DNA from: Bradyrhizobium algeriense
Lineage (GTDB): Bacteria > Pseudomonadota > Alphaproteobacteria > Rhizobiales > Xanthobacteraceae
Length of the DNA stretch: 64,000 nt
Assembly (NCBI RefSeq): GCF_003062295.1
Contig: NZ_PYCN01000011.1
Coordinates: 62,001-126,000 of the forward strand
Reading direction: 5' to 3'
In this document: positions 28,992-38,701 of the stretch, one piece after another
Numbering within the stretch: position 1 is the first letter of the stretch
How the letters are laid out: each line of letters starts with the position of its first letter
Translations under genes and position numbers: made by a program
Notes under the pieces: model-generated
What the model was told of the DNA's origin: nothing
The model's database searches: none
The model's input: only the letters and a program-made list of their open reading frames with translations

Positions 28992-30485
28992 TCAGTCGAA
29001 ATCCAGAAAACCCGGCCGGCCGGAAATCGGCGGCTGGCGGCGCAGCCAGGCGAGATCGGGGACGGGGCGGGCCGTCTCCGGATTGGCGGCAAGCAGCGCC
29101 TCGATCTCGCGGGCAACGGCAAGCGTTGCGACATCGCCGCCGCGCGGGCCGATGATCTGGATACCGAACGGCAATCCGGCGCCGTCGCGGCCGGCCGGTA
29201 TCGCCACCACCGGATGTCCGGCATTGGTGACGGCATAGGCCAGCGCCAGCCAGTGGAAATAGCTTTTGGTCGGCGTGCCGTCGATCATGGCTGGGTAGAG
29301 CTCCGACCACGGCCGCGGGCTGATCGTGACCGTTGGCGCGATGACAAAATCATGCTCGCCGAAGAATGTCTGCCAGCTCCGATAGAGCGCGGTCTGCAGC
29401 GACAGCGCACGCGCCACGTCGAGCGCGGAATAGCCGAGCCCCTCGGCAACATTGTCGCGAATATTGGGACCCACTCTGTCCGGATATTTCTCGGCGAGTT
29501 CACGGTGACGCCCCAGAAATGCAACGGCGCGCAGGATCCGGAACACCTCGTCGGCATGGCTGCAATCCGGATGGGTCCATTCGAGGCTGCGAAATGCCGA
29601 TCCGAACGTCGCGAGTTTCTTCTCGAACGTCTCGGCGATGGCGCGCTCCGTCGGCGCAAATCCGAAATCGAATGTCGCTGCGATCCGCGAGGTAGCGAGA
29701 TCGACCCTTGGCGGATTGCGATAGGTCTCGCGCACGGGCGTTCCGCCGGCGTGAAGGATGGCCGACAGCGGATCGCGCGCGTCGCGATCCAGCATGCAGG
29801 ACAGCATCAGGCACGCGTCCGATACATTTCTCGCCATCGGTCCAAGCTGCGAGATTTGCAGCCAGGCCATGTTGCGGCTGTTGCTGGCGATCAGCCCGGG
29901 CGAGGGGCGGAAACCGACGACACCGCAAAACGCGGCGGGGTTTCGCACTGAGCCTCCCGTGTCCGAACCGGTCGCGAGCGGCACCATGCCGGTGGCAAGC
30001 GCCACCGCCGATCCGCCGGATGAACCGGCGGCGGAGCGTTCGGGATCGAACGGATTACCGGTCGCGCCATGAAGCGCGTTGCGGGTGTTGCCACCCGCGC
30101 CCCATTCGGGGACGTTGGTCTTGCCGACGACGATCGCGCCCGCGCGCTTGAGCATTGCGACGATTGCCTCGTCCTCGGCCGCGATGTTGTCCGCGAATAG
30201 CACGCTGCCAAAACTCGTCGGCAGCCCCTTGGCGTCGATCAGGTCCTTCACCCCGAGCGGAAGCCCGTGCAGCGGGCCGAGCGCATCGCCGCGCATCACG
30301 GCAGCCTCGCTCTCCCGCGCCGCTGCGCGCGCGGACTCGAACGAGCGTGCGATGACCGCGTTGACGGCGGGATCGACCTCTTCGATCCGCCGGATGCAAC
30401 TGTCCATCAGTTCGACCGGCGAAAGCTTGCGCTCGCCGATCAGCGCCCGGGCCGTTACCGCGGGCAGATCGCACGGCTCGGTCAT
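28992..30485 (-). CDS. Amidase signature family hydrolase
   Basis: A 497-residue protein. The Ser-cisSer-Lys triad is intact: Lys80 in GVKDLID, Ser155 in AAGSSGGS and Ser179 in GSDTGGSVR. The family hydrolyses amides, including indole-acetamide, aryl amides and Glu-tRNA amidation in GatA. The lack of gatB/gatC neighbours and the pairing with a solute-binding protein 7 bp upstream point to catabolism of an imported amide. The substrate is not determined. Confidence 0.88.
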   Translation of the reverse strand: MTEPCDLPAVTARALIGERKLSPVELMDSCIRRIEEVDPAVNAVIARSFESARAAARESEAAVMRGDALGPLHGLPLGVKDLIDAKGLPTSFGSVLFADNIAAEDEAIVAMLKRAGAIVVGKTNVPEWGAGGNTRNALHGATGNPFDPERSAAGSSGGSAVALATGMVPLATGSDTGGSVRNPAAFCGVVGFRPSPGLIASNSRNMAWLQISQLGPMARNVSDACLMLSCMLDRDARDPLSAILHAGGTPVRETYRNPPRVDLATSRIAATFDFGFAPTERAIAETFEKKLATFGSAFRSLEWTHPDCSHADEVFRILRAVAFLGRHRELAEKYPDRVGPNIRDNVAEGLGYSALDVARALSLQTALYRSWQTFFGEHDFVIAPTVTISPRPWSELYPAMIDGTPTKSYFHWLALAYAVTNAGHPVVAIPAGRDGAGLPFGIQIIGPRGGDVATLAVAREIEALLAANPETARPVPDLAWLRRQPPISGRPGFLDFD

Positions 30486-30492
30486 ATCAGGA

Positions 30493-31470
30493 TTACTCTT
30501 CCTTGATCCCGCCCTTGCGGGCCAGTTCCTTCATCTCGGCCGTTTCCCTGGCGATGAAACCCGGCCAGTCCGAATAGCGCTTGAAGCCGGCTTCGTACCC
30601 GACCTTCTTAAAGCGCTCGATCACCGCAGGGCTTGCGATCGCCTCTTCCAGCACCGAGGTCAGCCGATCGCGAATGGCCGGCGGGACTCCCTTCGGCACG
30701 ACCACGGTACCCCAGGAGACAAGGTCGATATTGGGATAACCGAGTTCGGCGAGCGTCGGAACGTCGGGAAGGAACTGCGAGCGCTTGGCGGAGAACACCG
30801 CCAGCGGGCGAACCGTGCCGGCTTCGATCTGCGGCCTGATCGCGATCACGGTATCGACGTGGTACTCGATGTGCTTGCCCATCAGGTCGTTCATCGCCGG
30901 CGCGCTGCCCCTGTAGGGCAGGTGCACCATCTTGATGCCGGCACTCGATTTGAACAGCTCGCCGGCAAAATGCGAAATGGTCGCCACGCCAAAGGAAGCC
31001 AGCGATAGCTTGTCTGGATTGGCCTTGGCCGCCGCAACCAGCGCAGCAACGTCCTTGATCGGATTATCGCGATTGGTGACCAGCACCATCGTTATGGTGC
31101 CGGTCTGGGCGATCGGCTCGAAATCCTTCGCGCTGTCATACGGCACATTCTCCTTCACCGCATTCTGCAAGGTGAAGGTCGAATTCGAGCTGGAGAACAG
31201 GGTGTAGCCATCGGGAGCGGCGATGGCGACCTCCTTGGCGGCGATCGTGGTGCCGCCGCCGGGGCGATTGATCACGATGACGGGCTTGCCCAGACGGGTC
31301 TCGAGCTCGCCGGCAAGGATGCGCCCGACGACGTCGGAGGCGCCGCCTGCCGGAAAGGGCACGATCAACTGCAGCGGTTTTTCGGGGTAGCTACCTTGCG
31401 CTGTTGCGATCGAAGCACAGCCCACCACACAGGCCGACGCTATCGCGGCCGTCAGAAACATCCGTATCAT
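30493..31470 (-). CDS. Bug-family tripartite tricarboxylate transporter substrate-binding protein
   Basis: A 325-residue periplasmic protein with a signal peptide (MIRMFLTAAIASACVVGCAS, cleavage near TAQ). The mature start YPEKPLQLIVPFPAGGASDVVGR is the Bug/TctC signature, and GTITMVLV and LSLASFGVATISHFAGELF are typical. No membrane subunits (TctA/TctB) lie nearby, as is common for orphan Bug proteins. It is the first gene of a two-gene unit with the amidase. Confidence 0.9.
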   Translation of the reverse strand: MIRMFLTAAIASACVVGCASIATAQGSYPEKPLQLIVPFPAGGASDVVGRILAGELETRLGKPVIVINRPGGGTTIAAKEVAIAAPDGYTLFSSSNSTFTLQNAVKENVPYDSAKDFEPIAQTGTITMVLVTNRDNPIKDVAALVAAAKANPDKLSLASFGVATISHFAGELFKSSAGIKMVHLPYRGSAPAMNDLMGKHIEYHVDTVIAIRPQIEAGTVRPLAVFSAKRSQFLPDVPTLAELGYPNIDLVSWGTVVVPKGVPPAIRDRLTSVLEEAIASPAVIERFKKVGYEAGFKRYSDWPGFIARETAEMKELARKGGIKEE

Positions 31471-31598
31471 GTCGAAACAGGTCTCCTGTCTTCCGTGTTC
31501 CCCGGCAATTCGCGCCGGGGTTTTCGGCGACAGCCGGCCCGGATCGATGAAACAGCGTCCCTTGAATCGACGTCCCGATCAACCCTGTTGTTGGGCTG

Positions 31599-32612
31599 CT
31601 ACCATCCCTCCAGCACGATTTTGCCCCGCGATTTGCCTGACTCTAGCAACGCGTGCGCCCGCTTCAGATTGGCCGCGTTGATGGTGCCAAAAGTCTGGTC
31701 AAGGGTGGTGCGCAGGACGCCTTTGTCGATCAGGTCTGCCACATCGTTGAGCAGATGATGCTGGGCGATCATGTCAGCCGTCTGGAACGACGAGCGCGTG
31801 AACATCGATTCCCAATGGATCGAGACCGCTTTGCCCTTGAACGCGCTGACGGTGAATTCCGGGGGATCGTCGATCAGGCCGAACTTGCCCTGCGGCGCGA
31901 TGAAATCGGCGATCGCCTTGTAGTGCTGGTCGGTGAAGGTGAGGCTCGCGACCAGCGCCACCGGCGGCACTTTCAGCTTCTCGATCTGCGCCTTCATCGG
32001 TTGGGAATGGTCGATCACGGCATGCGCGCCGAGGTCGAGGCACCATTTTTGCGACTCCGGCCGCGTGGCGGTGGCGACCACCGTCAGCCCGGTGAGGCGG
32101 CGCACGAGCTGGATCAGGATCGAACCGACGCCGCCGGCGCCGCCAGTGATCAACAGCGTGCGCGGATCGACGCTCTTCCCCGGCACGGCGCCGAGTCGGT
32201 CGAACAGCAACTCCCAAGCGGTGATCGAAGTGAGCGGCAGCGCGGCGGCCTGCGCGAACGAAAGCGATTTCGGCTTCTTGCCGACGATCCGTTCGTCGAC
32301 CAGATGAAATTCCGCATTCGTGCCCTGACGCAGGATCGAGCCGGCGTAGAATACTTCATCACCCGGCTTGAACAGGGTTACGTCGGGACCGACGGCATCG
32401 ACGATTCCGGCGGCGTCGTAGCCGAGGATTTTGGTCTCGCCCTCTGGCGGGGCGGCGCGCTTGCGGACCTTGTAGTCGACCGGGTTGGCCGAGATCGCCT
32501 TGACGGCGACCCTGATGTCGCGGCCCTTCGGTTCCGGCTTGGCGGTTTCGAAATCGATCAGCGAATCCGCGTCCTCAATGGGGAGCGATTTTCGGTATCC
32601 GACGGCTTTCAT
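31599..32612 (-). CDS. Zinc-binding-family alcohol dehydrogenase / quinone oxidoreductase (MDR)
   Basis: A 337-residue medium-chain reductase starting MKAVGYRKSLPIEDADSL at 32612. The NAD(P) loop is LLITGGAGGVGSILIQL, and the substrate half begins RVAVKAISANPVDYKVRKR, as in zinc-free quinone-oxidoreductase relatives of the TIGR02817 type. It is divergent from an HxlR regulator 117 bp away, a pairing that suggests induction by electrophiles or quinones. This is inference from family examples such as YodB. Confidence 0.85.
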   Translation of the reverse strand: MKAVGYRKSLPIEDADSLIDFETAKPEPKGRDIRVAVKAISANPVDYKVRKRAAPPEGETKILGYDAAGIVDAVGPDVTLFKPGDEVFYAGSILRQGTNAEFHLVDERIVGKKPKSLSFAQAAALPLTSITAWELLFDRLGAVPGKSVDPRTLLITGGAGGVGSILIQLVRRLTGLTVVATATRPESQKWCLDLGAHAVIDHSQPMKAQIEKLKVPPVALVASLTFTDQHYKAIADFIAPQGKFGLIDDPPEFTVSAFKGKAVSIHWESMFTRSSFQTADMIAQHHLLNDVADLIDKGVLRTTLDQTFGTINAANLKRAHALLESGKSRGKIVLEGW

Positions 32613-32708
32613 GCCACGTCTCCTGCCTGTTTGAACGGGTGGATGCCTAACTGTCGCGCTAGCATCAAATTGGCAAGTACTGTAAATTCGGGGAACTAGT
32701 CCCTGTTT

Positions 32709-32718
32709 GTATACTATT
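32709..32718. promoter_or_regulatory. Possible HxlR half-site in the divergent promoter region
   Basis: GTATACTATT at 32709-32718 carries the TACTAT core found in the perfect palindrome at 38604-38625. AGTACTGTAAAT (from 32676) is a second related stretch. The match is short and offered as a candidate only. Confidence 0.3.
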
Positions 32719-32729
32719 GGGAAAAATCC

Positions 32730-33107
32730 ATGAAACGGCGGAATTTTGCCCACCGGCCGGGTTGCGCGGTCGAAGCAACGCTCGATCTGATCGACGGCAA
32801 GTGGAAGGGCGTCATCCTGTTCCACTTGCAGGCCGGCACCCAGCGGTTCGGGGAGTTGCGGCGGCGGATGCCCGGGATTACCCAGCGCATGCTGACCAAG
32901 CAGCTTCGGGCGCTCGAGGACGACAAGCTAGTGATCCGCAAGGTCTATGCCGAGGTGCCGCCGCGGGTGGAATACACGCTGTCGGACATTGGCGAGAGCC
33001 TGCGGCCCGTGATCGAGACGCTGCGGGCGTGGGGCGAGGGCCACCAGGAACGGCTATCCTGCGCGCCTGCACCGGACGCCGTCAAAACGCCCGATCGTGC
33101 GGCCTGA
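32730..33107 (+). CDS. HxlR-family transcriptional regulator
   Basis: A 125-residue winged helix protein: CAVEATLDLIDGKWKGVILFHL, RFGELRRRMPGITQRMLTKQLRALEDDKLV, then the wing EVPPRVEYTLSDIGESLRPV. Cys12 lies at the N-terminal position used for thiol sensing in YodB/HypR-type relatives. The gene is divergent from the MDR oxidoreductase and is its likely regulator. The start is at 32730. Confidence 0.88.
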   Translation: MKRRNFAHRPGCAVEATLDLIDGKWKGVILFHLQAGTQRFGELRRRMPGITQRMLTKQLRALEDDKLVIRKVYAEVPPRVEYTLSDIGESLRPVIETLRAWGEGHQERLSCAPAPDAVKTPDRAA

Positions 33108-33141
33108 CTGCCGGTATTGTATCCACGTTATCTTCTCTCGT

Positions 33142-33168
33142 TGCCGCCTCGCATCTATATGTGAGGCG
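33142..33168 (+). other. Stem-loop between the HxlR gene and the protease gene
   Basis: GCCTCGCA and TGTGAGGC can form an 8-bp stem with one G-U pair and a 6-nt loop. There is no T tract, so it is perhaps a weak terminator or an mRNA end-stabiliser. Confidence 0.35.
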
Positions 33169-33188
33169 CCAAATTCCAGGATTTTCGC

Positions 33189-34579
<1,391 letters not shown>

Positions 34580-34583
<4 letters not shown>

Positions 34584-35914
34584 GCCCGAAACAACCTCGC
34601 GAGGCGACCAACCTCTTCGCCGCGGCGGGGATGGAGCAGGATGCGCCGCGTCCGCTGCCCGACCGGCTGCGCCCGCGCACGCTCGCCGACGTCGTCGGCC
34701 AGGATCATATCCTTGGTGCCGACGGCGCGCTGACGCGCATGCTGGCGACGCGCACGCTGGGCTCGCTGGTGTTCTGGGGGCCGCCCGGCACCGGCAAGAC
34801 CACGGTGGCACGGCTGCTGGCTGATGCCACCGAACTGCATTTTGAGCAGATTTCGGCAGTGTTTTCCGGCGTCGCCGACCTCAAGAAGGTGTTCGACGCG
34901 GCGCGCGCCCGCCGCGAGATGGGCAAGGGCACGCTGTTGTTCGTCGACGAGGTGCATCGTTTCAACCGCGCCCAGCAGGATTCGTTTCTGCCCGTGATGG
35001 AAGACGGCACCGTGGTGCTGGTCGGCGCCACCACGGAAAACCCGTCGTTTGAACTCAACGCCGCGCTTCTGTCACGGGCGCGGGTGCTGGTGTTTCATTC
35101 GCTCGATGCCTCCGCGATCGAAAAACTGTTTGCGCATGCCGAAAAGATCGAGGGCCGGAAACTACCGCTCGATCCGGAGGCGCGCGCCGTGCTGGTGCGG
35201 ATGGCCGATGGCGACGGTCGCGCCGCGCTGACGCTGGCCGAAGAGGTCTGGCGCGCCGCGCGCAAGGATGAAATCTTCAACGCCGCGCAGCTGCAGGAAA
35301 TTTTGCAGCGCCGCGCGCCGATCTACGACAAATCCGCCGACGGCCATTACAATCTGATCTCCGCGCTGCACAAATCGGTGCGCGGCTCCGACCCGGATGC
35401 GGCGCTGTATTATCTCGCGCGCATGCTGGATGCCGGCGAGGATCCGCTGTTCCTGGCGCGGCGCGTGGTGCGGATGGCGGTCGAGGATATCGGCCTTGCC
35501 GATCCACAGGCACTGGTGATCTGCAATGCCGCCAAGGATGCGTTCGATTTTCTTGGGTCTCCCGAAGGCGAACTCGCGATCGCGCAGGCCGTGATCTATC
35601 TCGCCACCGCGCCGAAATCGAACGCCGCCTACAAGGCCTTTGGCGCTGCGATGCGCACGGCGAAGGAGGGCGGTTCGCTGCTGCCGCCAAAACATATTCT
35701 CAATTCGCCGACCAAGCTGATGAAGTCGGAAGGCTATGGCTCCGGCTATGAATACGACCACGACGCGCCGGACGCGTTCTCCGGGCAGGACTACTTTCCG
35801 GAAGCGCTGGGGCGGAAAACCTTCTACGATCCGCCGGATCGCGGTTTTGAGCGCGAAATCCGCAAGCGGCTGGATTACTGGGCGAAGTTGCGAAGGGAAC
35901 GTGAGCGCGAATGA
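34580..35914 (+). CDS. rarA: Replication-associated recombination protein A (RarA/MgsA AAA+ ATPase)
   Basis: A 444-residue AAA+ protein with Walker A GPPGTGKT at 67-74, Walker B LLFVDEVHRFN at 119-129 and sensor 1 LVGATTENPSFE. It acts at stalled replication forks. The C-terminal domain (SPTKLMKSEGYGSGYEYDHD) is typical. It is translationally coupled to the protease upstream and the TPR protein downstream. Confidence 0.95.
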
Positions 35915-36627
35915 ACAGTTTCGGGAACTATCTTGCACAGACCATTCGCGCCACGGCCTTTGTGGCGGCGCTGGCGTCCACGCTTGCGGCTGCTGCCGAG
36001 ACCGTCGAGGTCGTGCCGGGCGTGCAAGTGACGAAGCGGACATATTCCGCGCCGGTCAACGAGCAGCCATTTTTTGGATTCGCGGTCAAGAGTCCGGAGG
36101 AGAAGGCCGCCGATGAAAAATTTGTAGACGCCATCGTGGGAGCCGCCGGTTCGCGTGAAAAGGCTTTCGACGAAACGACTATGCGTGGCTGGAGAGCGAT
36201 AAATACCGGCAAGATCAAGGAAGCCGCGGTGCGATTTAATCAGGCGTATCTGATTTTGCCTGAACAGAGCCGCGTCTATCATGGCTTCGCGGTGGTTGCC
36301 CAAGCGCGATTCAATGACCTGGATGCCGCGGACGAGTTCTTCAGGATCGCGCTGGAGCGGCCCAACCCGGTAAAGGCCCTCAAGGCCGATTATGGCCGCT
36401 TCCTGCTGGTCGCCAAACGGCCGCGCGATGCGCAGTCCGTGCTGGAGCAGGCGGTCAAGGACGCGCCGGATTTCGGCGACGCCTGGACCAATCTCGCCTG
36501 GGCGCGCTTCCAGAACGGCGACGCGGCGGCGGCCTGCGCGGCGGCGGAGGAGGCTGCCAAGCGCCGTCCGTCCAACAATTCCATGGGCGATCTGACGGCG
36601 GTCAGAAACGTCGCGCAGTGCAAGTAG
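35911..36627 (+). CDS. Secreted tetratricopeptide-repeat protein
   Basis: A 238-residue protein with an N-terminal export segment (TIRATAFVAALASTLAAAAET). TPR-like helices lie across residues 95-225 (AAVRFNQAYLILPEQSRVYHG, LDAADEFFRIALERPN, DAQSVLEQAVKDAPDFGDAW). It is probably periplasmic and co-translated with rarA. The role is unknown. The stop codon lies in a 15-bp tandem duplication. Confidence 0.78.
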   Translation: MNSFGNYLAQTIRATAFVAALASTLAAAAETVEVVPGVQVTKRTYSAPVNEQPFFGFAVKSPEEKAADEKFVDAIVGAAGSREKAFDETTMRGWRAINTGKIKEAAVRFNQAYLILPEQSRVYHGFAVVAQARFNDLDAADEFFRIALERPNPVKALKADYGRFLLVAKRPRDAQSVLEQAVKDAPDFGDAWTNLAWARFQNGDAAAACAAAEEAAKRRPSNNSMGDLTAVRNVAQCK

Positions 36628-36646
36628 CTCGAGTGCAAATAGCTCG
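36617..36646 (+). repeat. 15-bp tandem duplication across the TPR stop codon
   Basis: AGTGCAAGTAGCTCG (36617-36631) is followed directly by AGTGCAAATAGCTCG (36632-36646), one mismatch. The stop codon TAG is in the first copy. Confidence 0.8.
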
Positions 36647-36747
36647 AGCCGCTTGGACCAGCCGGGCGACGCGGTTGTCATGCCGCAGCCGAAACGGCGC
36701 ATCGGCAATGCCGCTGAACCGCGCCGTTCGCTGCAACGTCTTTCGCG

Positions 36748-37035
36748 TCAAGCCGACCTTACTTCGTAGACACGAATGCTCGAAATGTAGGGGTTGCCTT
36801 GGGCCATCTTCTCGGCGTCGTCGAGATTTGCCGCGTTGACGATCGTGAAGCCGGTGATGGAGTCGGGCCCGAGCGAAAGGTCCTTCGTTCCGCCCTTCGA
36901 GATTTCGCGACCATTGCCGAAGCCGCCCATGTCAACGGTATGCGGCTTGGTTGCTTCAAACCATTTGCCCCAGGCAGCCATGATTTCCGGGGTGGGCTTC
37001 TCAAATCCGTAATGCAACAGCACAAACTTCTTCAT
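36748..37035 (-). CDS. YciI/YCII-related protein
   Basis: A 95-residue protein with a ferredoxin-like fold pattern: MKKFVLLHYG, then EIMAAWGKWFEA and GFTIVNAANLDDAEKMAQGNPY, typical of YCII-related (DGPF-type) small proteins. These are often small oxygenase-like or anti-sigma partner proteins of unknown role. It overlaps the upstream TfoX-like gene by 4 nt. Confidence 0.8.
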   Translation of the reverse strand: MKKFVLLHYGFEKPTPEIMAAWGKWFEATKPHTVDMGGFGNGREISKGGTKDLSLGPDSITGFTIVNAANLDDAEKMAQGNPYISSIRVYEVRSA

Positions 37036-37427
37036 GCTCGACTCCTCTTCACCGATAGGGGCATTTGCTTTCTCTTCGGGGATTTCGCCTTCGGCGCGAT
37101 AGCTTCGGCATACCGCAGCGAAAGATTGATCCAGGATGCGCGCCTGCGCGGGTCGGCCATCAGTTCGTCGGGCAATCGCACATATTCACGCATCGGCCGG
37201 CCCGGCATGGGCTCGAAGCGCCGTTCGCCGAATTCGGCGCTGAACCGGGCGCGATCCTTCTCCGATAGCCGTATAATGAAATCGTTCTGATGCAGCCCGA
37301 TAAAGAGGTTTCCGTTGGCGAAGGCCGCCGGGTAGCCGAACATCTTGCGGCGGGAAACGCTTGTGCCTGACGGAACCGACTTCTCGAACAGATCGATCAG
37401 CGACCGTGGTGATTTCGTCCAGGCCAC
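37032..37427 (-). CDS. TfoX/Sxy N-terminal domain protein
   Basis: A 131-residue protein with the TfoX N-terminal pattern SVSRRKMFGYPAAFANGNLFIGLHQNDFIIRLSE. It begins with GTG at 37427, behind a GGGAGGG ribosome-binding site. In alphaproteobacteria these short proteins are not known to control competence. The C-terminal tail is Lys/Arg-rich. It is co-transcribed with the YCII gene. Confidence 0.82.
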   Translation of the reverse strand: MAWTKSPRSLIDLFEKSVPSGTSVSRRKMFGYPAAFANGNLFIGLHQNDFIIRLSEKDRARFSAEFGERRFEPMPGRPMREYVRLPDELMADPRRRASWINLSLRYAEAIAPKAKSPKRKQMPLSVKRSRA

Positions 37428-37439
37428 CGGTCCCTCCCG

Positions 37440-38120
37440 TCAGTTTGCAGCGGGCGCGATACGCCGGCGATCCGCGAGGTCGAACAGAAGGGGAAGCTTG
37501 CGGACGAGCGCGATTGTGCCGCTTACTCTGGCGCGCTTCGCCTCAATCGCATCCTGAAGCGATACGCTCATGCCGACAATCTGCAGCACCGCGTCGAACG
37601 GGGCTTCCAGCGTCCCCTTGCAATCGGTGAGGCCTCTCTGAATCGTTGTCCCGACGCCGCTGCCCGCGACGGTGAAGCCGGCCGATTTCTTGCCATGGGT
37701 GACCACGAGGCCGACCCTGATTTCCGGCACGGGTGAGCGCTTCGCAATGGCATCAAGGCCGAGCAGCACCCAATCCGGCTCGAACGTGTCGCCCGGCACC
37801 GGCGGAAACAGGAAGCGGCCGCCCCAGCGGATCAACTCCCGGATCGCGGGCTGAATCTCCCGGCCGATCTCCGTCAGCTCGTACACCTGCGCATTGACCG
37901 GAGGCGGCAAGGCGGTCCGCCGCACGACGTTGCATTCGGTCAGGGCGGTGAGGCGCGTTGTCAGCAAGGTTGGGCTCATGCCGTCAAGATGATCCAGGAG
38001 ATCGCCAAATCGCTTCGGCCCGAGAAGAAGCTCCCGAATAATCAGGAGAGTCCATCGCTCGCCGATGATTTCCGCCGCGCGGGCAAGCGCGCAGAATTGC
38101 GGATAGTGAAGGTTGCTCAT
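37440..38120 (-). CDS. HxlR-family transcriptional regulator with a C-terminal extension
   Basis: A 226-residue protein. Residues 1-110 are an HxlR winged helix (CALARAAEIIGERWTLLIIRELLLGPKRFGDLL, SPTLLTTRLTALTECNVV). Residues 115-215 form an extra domain that may resemble SCP2/sterol-carrier-type ligand domains, seen in some relatives. It lies downstream of a membrane protein gene on the same transcript, and a perfect palindrome precedes that unit, so self-control is likely. Confidence 0.85.
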   Translation of the reverse strand: MSNLHYPQFCALARAAEIIGERWTLLIIRELLLGPKRFGDLLDHLDGMSPTLLTTRLTALTECNVVRRTALPPPVNAQVYELTEIGREIQPAIRELIRWGGRFLFPPVPGDTFEPDWVLLGLDAIAKRSPVPEIRVGLVVTHGKKSAGFTVAGSGVGTTIQRGLTDCKGTLEAPFDAVLQIVGMSVSLQDAIEAKRARVSGTIALVRKLPLLFDLADRRRIAPAAN

Positions 38121-38144
38121 GCCTCTAGGTCGGTTTCCTCCGCA

Positions 38145-38579
38145 TCATCTTCGGTAGGCAAGCGCGATCAAGGGCCCCACGATGGCGAATTGGAGGATCG
38201 TGAACGCGGTTTCGAGCAGCACAAAATCTGGCACCGAAACCATCACATTCTTGGCTCCGACCGCGAGCGTGGTGAATGACCACGACAGCAGGCCCGCGCC
38301 AAGACCATACAAGAGCCCGTCCTTCACGAAGGAGCCGCTACTTTGCATGAATACGCGCGGGAACAACCACGAGAAGATCGCGCCCTGGATGATCATCGAA
38401 GCCAGTCCGAAGGCGATCACCGGCTCGTCGCGATAGATCTGTAGCGCGTGGTACTTCTGCTCGAACAGGACGAGATGCCAGACGAAGGCGATCGGAAAGG
38501 ACGGAAGCAGATAGGCGGCAAATCCAAGCCAAAAGCTGCGGACGCCGGTTGGGCGGGCGACATCGGATGCTGCTGACAT
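38145..38579 (-). CDS. Four-helix membrane protein of unknown function
   Basis: A 144-residue protein starting MSAASDVARPTGVRSFWLGF at 38579, with four hydrophobic helices (AAYLLPSFPIAFVWHLV, VIAFGLASMIIQGAIFSWLF, LLYGLGAGLLSWSFTTLA, LLETAFTILQFAIVGPLI). A long in-frame upstream extension to 39581 reads through the coding region of another gene and is not used. It is probably co-transcribed with the HxlR regulator 25 bp downstream. Confidence 0.78.
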   Translation of the reverse strand: MSAASDVARPTGVRSFWLGFAAYLLPSFPIAFVWHLVLFEQKYHALQIYRDEPVIAFGLASMIIQGAIFSWLFPRVFMQSSGSFVKDGLLYGLGAGLLSWSFTTLAVGAKNVMVSVPDFVLLETAFTILQFAIVGPLIALAYRR

Positions 38580-38603
38580 CGGAAAGCTCCAGCTCACTAC
38601 ATT

Positions 38604-38625
38604 TTTTATAGTACATACTATAAAA
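38604..38625. promoter_or_regulatory. Perfect palindromic operator, probably for the HxlR regulator
   Basis: TTTTATAGTA (38604-38613), CA, TACTATAAAA (38616-38625): ten perfectly matching bases per arm. It lies 24 bp upstream of the membrane-protein start, where a promoter would be. Its AT-rich sequence stands out from the GC-rich surroundings. Confidence 0.75.
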
Positions 38626-38701
38626 TCTGGAGTCAAATCGCGGCAGCTTCGCTGTAACGGCGTTCCGGGCGCAAGGCCGTAATGCGCCCTGAACTCCGTC
38701 G

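Noticed and set aside
28809..29951. A 380-residue plus-strand frame
   Set aside because: It is opposite the amidase gene with an intact Ser-cisSer-Lys triad.
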